A stretch of DNA of 64,000 nt from Marinihelvus sp942491555 (GTDB taxonomy: Bacteria > Pseudomonadota > Gammaproteobacteria > Xanthomonadales > SZUA-36): assembly GCA_942491555.1 (NCBI GenBank), contig CALOBN010000001.1, positions 62,001 through 126,000 of the forward strand. Direction: 5' to 3'. The notes below the pieces were generated by a model that saw nothing but the letters and a program-made list of their open reading frames with translations, was not told where the DNA came from and did not search any database. Position 1 is the first letter of the stretch. Each line of letters starts with the position of its first letter. Made by a program: the position numbers and the translations under genes. Of the stretch, positions 58,435 to 64,000 are shown piece by piece.

Positions 58435-58450
58435 GCACAATGACTTGTGC
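58435..58450 (+). promoter_or_regulatory. NrdR box 2 upstream of nrdJa
   Basis: GCACAATGACTTGTGC is a second 16-base palindrome of the NrdR type, 42 bases before the nrdJa start. Its six-base outer arms are perfect. The same-face spacing to box 1 is what cooperative NrdR binding needs. The other 200 bases of this 317-base trmL-nrdJa gap hold no recognised feature; no cobalamin riboswitch marks were seen. Confidence 0.75.
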
Positions 58451-58491
58451 ATTGAAGATAAATAAAACCATACAATTACGTGAGAGAGTTC

Positions 58492-60639
58492 ATGAGCAGC
58501 GTCCAAGTTGAGGCCTCACTATCTGATTCGACTGCAATTCCCATGCAGGATGCGTCCCTGGATATCTGGGACAAAAAATACCGCCTGAAATCAAAAATCG
58601 GCGAGATCATCGATAAGGATATCGATGACACTTACCAGCGTGTCGCGCGAGCGATTGCAAATGTGGAAAAAACCAAGGAACTGCGCGAAGAGTGGCATGA
58701 GAAGTTTCTCTGGGCCCTGCGTCGCGGCGCGATTCCGGCCGGCCGGATTACCTCCAATGCCGGCGCCCAGGAGCACAAACCTGCTACCTCGACCATCAAC
58801 TGCACGGTTTCGGGAACCATTACGGACTCCATGAACGGCATCCTGGACAAGGTTCATGAAGCGGGCCTGACCCTGAAGGCCGGCTGCGGCATCGGCTACG
58901 AATTCTCCACGCTGCGTCCGAAAGGTGCGTATGTGTCAGGTGCCGGGGCCTACACCTCCGGTCCGCTGAGCTTTATGGATATCTACGACAAGATGTGTTT
59001 CACCGTGTCCTCCGCCGGCGGTCGCCGCGGTGCCCAGATGGCGACCTTCGAAGTCGGTCATCCGGATGTCATGGAATTCATTCGGGCCAAGCGTGAAGAT
59101 GGCCGGCTGCGCCAGTTCAACTGCTCACTGCTGATTACCGACGAGTTCATGGCGGCGGTTCGCGATGGCGATGACTGGCCACTGGCATTTCCGGTGTCGG
59201 CTGCCGAAGCAGACGAAGTCGACCTGGAGGATCCGCTTCAGGTCCAGTGGCGCGAATGGCCGCTGAGTGAAGATTACGTGACCCGCGAAGACGGCCTCGT
59301 TGCGTGTCGCATCTTCAAAACGATACCGGCGCGCCGCGTGTGGGACATGATCATGAGTTCCACCTACGATTTTGCCGAACCCGGTTTTATCCTGGTTGAC
59401 CGGATCAACGAAATGAACAACAACTGGTTCTGCGAAAACATCCGCGCGACCAATCCCTGTGGTGAACAACCACTGCCCCCTTACGGCGCTTGCCTGCTGG
59501 GCTCGGTGAACCTGTCACGGTTTGTCGAGCACCCGTTTACTGATGAAGCGCGGTTTGACTGGGATGAGTACCGCAAGGTGGTCAAGATTTTCACCCGCAT
59601 GCTGGATAATGTTGTTGAAATCAATGGCCTGCCCCTGGGTAAGCAGCGCGATGAGATAGCGCGTAAACGGCGCCATGGCATGGGCTTTCTGGGGCTGGGT
59701 TCGACCATGACCCTGCTGGGTATGAAGTACGGCTCGGAAGAATCCGTCACCTTCACCGATCAGGTTGCCCGCGAAATGGCGATTGCCGGCTGGGAAGAGG
59801 CCCTGGAACTGTCCCGGGAGAAAGGTCCGGCGCCCATCATGGAAGAATCATTCGAGGTTACGGGCGAAATGCTCCGTAAGCGACCCGAGATGCAGGCTGA
59901 TGGCTATAAGGTCGGTGACCAGATTCCCGGCCGGGTGCTGCACGCCAAGTACAGTCGCTATATGCAGCGTATTGCCGAGGTTGTACCTGGACTGGTGGAA
60001 GCCCTGGCGGAAACCGGTGCCCGGTTTACGCACCACACCTCTATTGCGCCTACCGGAACGATTTCCCTGTCTCTGGCGAACAATGTTTCTAACGGTATTG
60101 AGCCCAGTTTTGCGCATCACTACAGTCGCAATGTGATTCGCGAGGGCCGCAAGACCAAAGAGAAGGTTGAGGTTTTCAGCTTCGAATTGCTCGCCTACCG
60201 TCACCTGGTCAATCCGGATTCCATGCCGTTTTCAGAAGATCCGGCAGCCGGGTTACCGGAATACTTCGTCGCAGCAGATGACGTTTCACCAAAGCAGCAC
60301 GTGGATATCCAGGCTGCGGCGCAGCGCTGGGTGGATTCCAGTATTTCGAAAACGGCCAATGTGCCCACCGAATATCCCTACGAAGACTTCAAGGATATCT
60401 ATACCTACGCCCACAGCATGGGGCTCAAGGGGTGCACAACCTTCCGCTTTAACCCGGAGGCCTTCCAGGGTGTCCTGGTCAAAGAACAGGACCTGGAAAA
60501 CACGACCTACCGATTCGTACTGGATGACGGCAAGGTGGTGGAGGTTAAGGGCAACGAGGAGATCGAGTACGACGGTGAGACCCATACCGCGGCCAATCTT
60601 TACGATGCACTGAAAGAAGGCTATTACGGCAAATTCTAG
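58492..60639 (+). CDS. nrdJa: Adenosylcobalamin-dependent ribonucleotide reductase, catalytic part (NrdJa)
   Basis: This class II enzyme reduces ribonucleotides to deoxyribonucleotides with B12 and without oxygen. From the ATG at MSSVQVEAS it has 715 residues. The active-site marks are Cys104 in INCTVSGT, AGCGIGYEFSTLRP, Cys323 with Glu in NPCGEQPLPPYGAC, and APTGTISL. It has no ATP cone and no C-terminal Cys pair; those Cys are on the separate next gene, as in Pseudomonas NrdJa/NrdJb. A GTG four codons earlier is possible but has no ribosome site. Confidence 0.94.
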   Translation: MSSVQVEASLSDSTAIPMQDASLDIWDKKYRLKSKIGEIIDKDIDDTYQRVARAIANVEKTKELREEWHEKFLWALRRGAIPAGRITSNAGAQEHKPATSTINCTVSGTITDSMNGILDKVHEAGLTLKAGCGIGYEFSTLRPKGAYVSGAGAYTSGPLSFMDIYDKMCFTVSSAGGRRGAQMATFEVGHPDVMEFIRAKREDGRLRQFNCSLLITDEFMAAVRDGDDWPLAFPVSAAEADEVDLEDPLQVQWREWPLSEDYVTREDGLVACRIFKTIPARRVWDMIMSSTYDFAEPGFILVDRINEMNNNWFCENIRATNPCGEQPLPPYGACLLGSVNLSRFVEHPFTDEARFDWDEYRKVVKIFTRMLDNVVEINGLPLGKQRDEIARKRRHGMGFLGLGSTMTLLGMKYGSEESVTFTDQVAREMAIAGWEEALELSREKGPAPIMEESFEVTGEMLRKRPEMQADGYKVGDQIPGRVLHAKYSRYMQRIAEVVPGLVEALAETGARFTHHTSIAPTGTISLSLANNVSNGIEPSFAHHYSRNVIREGRKTKEKVEVFSFELLAYRHLVNPDSMPFSEDPAAGLPEYFVAADDVSPKQHVDIQAAAQRWVDSSISKTANVPTEYPYEDFKDIYTYAHSMGLKGCTTFRFNPEAFQGVLVKEQDLENTTYRFVLDDGKVVEVKGNEEIEYDGETHTAANLYDALKEGYYGKF

Positions 60640-60721
60640 ACCGCGTTAAAAAGGTTCTTAACCATCACGTGACCGCAAAACGATCAGGGCCGGATACCAC
60701 GGCCTAATAGAGAGCAACACA

Positions 60722-61447
60722 ATGTCCATAAAAATCAATTCGAAAATCGTTGGTTATGAAGTCTCCAAGGGAGGCGAGAGCGCCAAGGAAAAGTCGCCAC
60801 CGGCCGGGGGCCGTACTTCGGCAAAAGTGATCCGCATGACCGAGCAGGTGCAACGACCTGAGGGTTACGATGCGCTGGAAGGCTCTACCTACAAGATCAA
60901 GACGCCGCTGGATGATCACGCCATGTATGTGACCATCAACGACATTATTCTGAACCAGGGGACCGAGCACGAGCAGCGTCGTCCCTTCGAGATATTCATC
61001 AACTCGAAGAACATGGATCACTTTCAGTGGATTGTGGCCCTGACCCGGCTGATGTCGGCCGTGTTCCGCAAGGGTGGTGATGTTACTTTCCTGTCTGAGG
61101 AACTGCAGGCGGTGTTCGATCCAAAGGGCGGATACTTCAAGCCCGGGGGCAAGTTCATGCCGTCGATCATTGCAGAGATCGGTGCGGTTATCGAACACCA
61201 TCTGCAAAAAATCGGCCTCATGGAAAAAGAGGAAATGTCGGAACAGCAGCAACTGCTGCTCGATCAAAAGCGTGCCGAGGCCGTGGCCTTCGCAGAAAAA
61301 ACGCTGACAGACGCAGGTCCGTCGGCCGGAGAGGAATCCGGGTACCCGGCCTCGGCAACGCTTTGTCACAAGTGCAGCACAAAGGCCGTGGTGGTCATGG
61401 ATAACTGCGCCACCTGCCTTTCCTGCGGTTACAGCAAATGTGGATAG
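60722..61447 (+). CDS. nrdJb: Ribonucleotide reductase class II C-terminal subunit (NrdJb)
   Basis: The product has 241 residues and is the detached C-terminal part of the class II reductase. The middle is a TSCPD-like domain (MYVTINDIILNQGTEHEQRRPFEIFIN, read in parts), and the end is a Cys-rich tail from about residue 215 with CHKC, CATC and CGYSKCG. Those Cys probably bind zinc and carry reducing power to the active site of NrdJa. It follows nrdJa after 82 bases and is needed with it, as shown for P. aeruginosa. Confidence 0.9.
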   Translation: MSIKINSKIVGYEVSKGGESAKEKSPPAGGRTSAKVIRMTEQVQRPEGYDALEGSTYKIKTPLDDHAMYVTINDIILNQGTEHEQRRPFEIFINSKNMDHFQWIVALTRLMSAVFRKGGDVTFLSEELQAVFDPKGGYFKPGGKFMPSIIAEIGAVIEHHLQKIGLMEKEEMSEQQQLLLDQKRAEAVAFAEKTLTDAGPSAGEESGYPASATLCHKCSTKAVVVMDNCATCLSCGYSKCG

Positions 61448-61555
61448 TCCATTAATCCCCGGGGGTGTCTGACGATTGCAGGAGTTTGTCGACACTCTTG
61501 GTGAACGGTGTGCCAATAGCCTAAAATCTTACATCGTTCATGGGGGAGTCCCCAA

Positions 61556-62164
61556 GTGGTCCAATTAATTCTCCGCCTGACGGCCTATGGCCTGTTGGCA
61601 AGTGCCCTGGCGCATCTGGCCTTGTTTGAGGCGGTGACGATGGGTACCTATGAAAAGTTTACCGAGCTCGGCTACGTCGAAATTTCGCATACCACTTTGC
61701 TGACGCTGTGCGTGCTGATCCTGGCGTACGCTGCCTGGCGTTATCCTCAGTGGCGTGTGCTGGCCGGCGCCATGTCAATTGCCTTTGCGGGCCTGATGAT
61801 CCGTGAAAACGATCAGATCCTCGAGATGTGGCTACCGCATGGTTTCTGGAAATGGCCGGTATCTGTCCTGGCTGCCGGCCTGGTGTGGATACTCATACGC
61901 CATCGTGAAACGCTCATTCAGCAGGCTGGACGCGTTGCGCATACGCTGCCGATGGGCATTCTGATCGCTGGAATTACCGCCATGGCCTTTTCTCGGTTTT
62001 TTGGCCGGACCAGTTTCTGGCAAGCGGTGATGGAAGAGAGGTACATGCGGGTAGTGAAGACGGCGGCGGAAGAAAGTACGGAGCTGTTTGGTATCGGCCT
62101 CCTGACCGCCGGTGTCATCGAGTTGTTCCTGGTTTTCCGTAAGCGCCCGGCTGTGGTCGAATGA
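61556..62164 (+). CDS. Multi-pass membrane protein of unknown function
   Basis: I do not recognise this protein. It has 202 residues with about six hydrophobic segments (for example LRLTAYGLLASALAHLALF, TLLTLCVLILAYAAW, PMGILIAGITAMAF and LFGIGLLTAGVIELFLVF). A conserved-looking acidic motif TAAEESTELFG precedes the last segment. It starts with GTG seven bases behind GGGGGAG. A weak promoter (TTGGTG, 18 bases, TAAAAT) at 61498-61527 may serve it. It lies between nrdJb and deoA, but a nucleotide role is not shown. Confidence 0.7.
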   Translation: MVQLILRLTAYGLLASALAHLALFEAVTMGTYEKFTELGYVEISHTTLLTLCVLILAYAAWRYPQWRVLAGAMSIAFAGLMIRENDQILEMWLPHGFWKWPVSVLAAGLVWILIRHRETLIQQAGRVAHTLPMGILIAGITAMAFSRFFGRTSFWQAVMEERYMRVVKTAAEESTELFGIGLLTAGVIELFLVFRKRPAVVE

Positions 62165-62292
62165 GCGGCATGCCAAGCCTGGTGGTCCACGGCGACGCCA
62201 ATTAACCCCCTGGTCCGCACTGTCGCTCTGCGTGCTGCCGGGTTAACAATATCCCGCCGGCCGGGAACAGCAAAAATTGTGATAGACCGCCC

Positions 62293-63612
62293 ATGAATCC
62301 AGTTGAAATCATTCGCTGCAAACGTGACGGCGGCGTCATCGATCGCGATGGTTTGCGGGCATTTATCAATGGGGTTGCGCAGGGGACGGTTGACGACGCG
62401 CAGCTCGGTGCATTTTTAATGGCGGTTTATTGTCGCGGCATGAACACGCGCGAGCAGACCGACCTGACCCTGGCAATGCGTGACTCCGGAACTGTCCTTG
62501 AATGGCCCGATTTGCCGGGTCCGGTGCTCGACAAGCATTCCACGGGCGGTGTCGGCGACCTGGTGAGTCTTGTTTTGGCGCCACTCATGGCAGCCTGCGG
62601 TGCCTACATACCCATGATATCGGGCCGCGGCCTCGGTCATACCGGGGGGACCCTGGACAAGCTTGAGAGCATTCCGGGCTTTGATGTCAATCCACCCCGT
62701 GAGTTGGTTGAGCGCTGTGTACGCGAGACCGGTTTTGTCATGATCGGGCAGGGTGCTGGTCTGGCACCGGCAGACCAGAGAATGTACGCGACCCGCGATG
62801 TGACCGCCACGGTAAGCTGCCAGCCTTTAATCGTGGCATCCATCCTGTCGAAAAAACTCGCGGAAGGTCTTGATGGTCTGGTGATGGACATCAAAACCGG
62901 TAATGGTGCTATTTTGAAGGACAGTGACGAGGCCGCCGCGTTGGGCCAGGCTATTGTCGATGTTGCTGAAAAAGCCGGACTCGGCTGCACAGCGCTGCTG
63001 ACTGACATGAATCAGCCGCTGGCAAGTTCAGCCGGTAATGCGCTGGAGGTGGCCGAGGCGATCGCGTTTTTGCGGGGAGAGCAACCGAATCCACGTCTTG
63101 CCGAGGTGATTTTTGGTTTATGCGTTGAGCTGCTGGCAATCGGTGGTCTGGAAAAAGAGCCCTTGCGTGCCCATGAACGGCTAGAACAGGCCCTGCATTC
63201 CGGCGAGGCGGCAGAACGGTTTGCGCGGCTTGTTGCTTTGCAGGGCGGCCCGGCTGACATCGTGGAGCGGCCGGACTATTACCTGGCCGAAGCCGCCGAG
63301 CAACATTTCGTTGAGGCTCCAGTCCCGGGATTCGTCACCACCATCGACACGCGGGCACTGGGGCGTATTGTTGGTCAGCTTGGCGGGGGAAGAGTGCGCG
63401 CGGATCAAACGATCAATCCTGCTGTGGGCTTGAGTAAATTACCCTGCCTTGGCCAGCGGCTTGAGGCGGGTGAACCGTTAGCCCTGGTACACGCGGCATC
63501 ACCAGCCGATGCCGCGCTCGCCATACAGGGCGTCCTTGGCGCGGTAGAGATTACCGGGCAGCCGCCAGGCCAGTTGCCGCCCACGATTCACCGGCGGCTC
63601 ACGAGCGGTTAA
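62293..63612 (+). CDS. deoA: Thymidine phosphorylase
   Basis: DeoA splits thymidine with phosphate into thymine and deoxyribose 1-phosphate. The product has 439 residues (E. coli 440). Marks are the phosphate-binding DKHSTGGVGD, the signature SGRGLGHTGGTLDKLES, RDVTATVSCQPLIVASILSKK and MDIKTGNGAILK. deoD follows after 31 bases, so a deo salvage operon begins here; deoC and deoB are not seen in the window. Confidence 0.95.
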   Translation: MNPVEIIRCKRDGGVIDRDGLRAFINGVAQGTVDDAQLGAFLMAVYCRGMNTREQTDLTLAMRDSGTVLEWPDLPGPVLDKHSTGGVGDLVSLVLAPLMAACGAYIPMISGRGLGHTGGTLDKLESIPGFDVNPPRELVERCVRETGFVMIGQGAGLAPADQRMYATRDVTATVSCQPLIVASILSKKLAEGLDGLVMDIKTGNGAILKDSDEAAALGQAIVDVAEKAGLGCTALLTDMNQPLASSAGNALEVAEAIAFLRGEQPNPRLAEVIFGLCVELLAIGGLEKEPLRAHERLEQALHSGEAAERFARLVALQGGPADIVERPDYYLAEAAEQHFVEAPVPGFVTTIDTRALGRIVGQLGGGRVRADQTINPAVGLSKLPCLGQRLEAGEPLALVHAASPADAALAIQGVLGAVEITGQPPGQLPPTIHRRLTSG

Positions 63613-63643
63613 GCTAGCCGGCAGCCATTGAGAGCTTTAGCCC

Positions 63644-64000
63644 ATGACAACACCTCATATCGAAGCGAATCCCGGAGACTTTGCCGAGTTGGTCCTGATG
63701 CCGGGAGATCCCCTGCGCGCCCAGGCCCTGGCTAAGAGCGCCCTGGACGATGTCCGCCAGGTCAACTCGGTTCGCAACATGCTCGCGTTTACCGGATCCT
63801 GGAGAGGCAAGCCGGTTTCCATCATGGGTTCGGGGATGGGCATGCCTTCCATCAGCATTTATGCCCACGAACTGTTTGCTGATTTCGGTGTTCAACGAAT
63901 TGTACGCGTTGGTACCTGTGGCGCCTTGCATGAACATATGCAGCTGGGTGACCTGGTCCTGGCCACTGCGGCGAGTACAGACTCGTCAATGAACCGGCAG
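63644..64000 (+). CDS. deoD: Purine nucleoside phosphorylase DeoD, N-terminal part (3' end outside the window)
   Basis: DeoD phosphorolyses purine (deoxy)nucleosides. The first 119 codons are present, running off the window edge with no stop. The reading starts MTTPHIEANPGDFAELVLMPGDPLRA, with the His and phosphate-binding Gly/Arg of the hexameric family, then MGSGMGMPSISIYAHEL and RVGTCGALHEH. The sequence follows E. coli DeoD closely in order and spacing. It is the partner of deoA in nucleoside salvage. Confidence 0.93.
   Translation, partial: MTTPHIEANPGDFAELVLMPGDPLRAQALAKSALDDVRQVNSVRNMLAFTGSWRGKPVSIMGSGMGMPSISIYAHELFADFGVQRIVRVGTCGALHEHMQLGDLVLATAASTDSSMNRQ

Noticed and set aside
58152..58475. 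Minus-strand frame of 107 codons between trmL and nrdJa
   Set aside because: It overlaps the trmL start and runs through both NrdR boxes; the composition is not protein-like.
58175..58491. Cobalamin riboswitch upstream of the B12-dependent reductase
   Set aside because: I looked for the B12-box and the usual paired elements and did not find them; NrdR boxes explain control better, and such riboswitches usually govern B12-independent isozymes.
1..64000. tRNA or rRNA genes, CRISPR arrays, integrases, transposases, toxin-antitoxin or phage-defence genes
   Set aside because: None could be supported. All large open frames that resemble real proteins are housekeeping, respiratory, envelope or uncharacterised-domain genes.

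Overview
The window is a gene-dense chromosomal segment of a gammaproteobacterium outside the Enterobacterales. The evidence is the complete spc and alpha ribosomal operons in the standard order, gene blocks shared with Escherichia and Pseudomonas (rhlB / trxA-rho, ftsEX-rpoH, gpmI-envC-ctp / yibN-secB-gpsA), a mitochondrial-type aa3 oxidase cluster, a split B12-dependent ribonucleotide reductase of the Pseudomonas NrdJab kind, and methylcitrate-cycle genes. I cannot name a genus. No rRNA, tRNA, CRISPR array, prophage or transposase gene was found.

Layout. 1-13160 (+): the end of the S10 operon starting inside rplC, the spc operon and the alpha operon, closed by a clear terminator behind rplQ. 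13199-16902 (-): an outer-membrane DUF2490 protein, a DUF427 protein and feoAB behind a Fur box. 17161-19052 (+): dsbB and a class II DAHP synthase. 19145-22216 (-): typA and pdxB. 22430-25445 (+): mdh-prpB-prpC. 25524-28571 (-): VOC protein, methyltransferase, rho, trxA. 28796-32763 (+): rhlB, ftsEX, rpoH. 32983-43948 (mainly -): cytochrome c oxidase subunits, assembly factors and heme A synthesis, ending in gcvP. 44318-51441 (+): putA, gspAB, a rhomboid protease and a DUF1820 protein. 51493-55445 (-): ctp, envC, gpmI. 55585-57671 (+): yibN, secB, gpsA. 57710-58174 (-): trmL. 58492-64000 (+): nrdJa-nrdJb, an unrecognised membrane protein, deoA and the start of deoD.

How the genes work together. 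The first fifth makes ribosomes, SecY and the RNA polymerase alpha subunit. The middle holds central carbon and respiratory functions: malate dehydrogenase with methylcitrate lyase and synthase, proline oxidation, glycine cleavage P protein, and a full aa3 oxidase with its copper and heme A assembly factors. The last part handles envelope division and export (envC, secB, gpsA) and deoxynucleotide synthesis and salvage (nrdJab, deoA, deoD).

Most of the window is conserved housekeeping DNA, and I found no convincing new multi-gene system. The most interesting items are smaller: two hairpin repeats with the same GGGGTCAGA ends, one of them inside the spc operon between rpmD and rplO; a tandem pair of NrdR-like boxes before nrdJa; a FeoB whose G4 motif has Thr in place of Asn; a five-codon ORF overlapping the putA start; a likely CTG start for envC; and a 53-residue membrane protein in the oxidase cluster.
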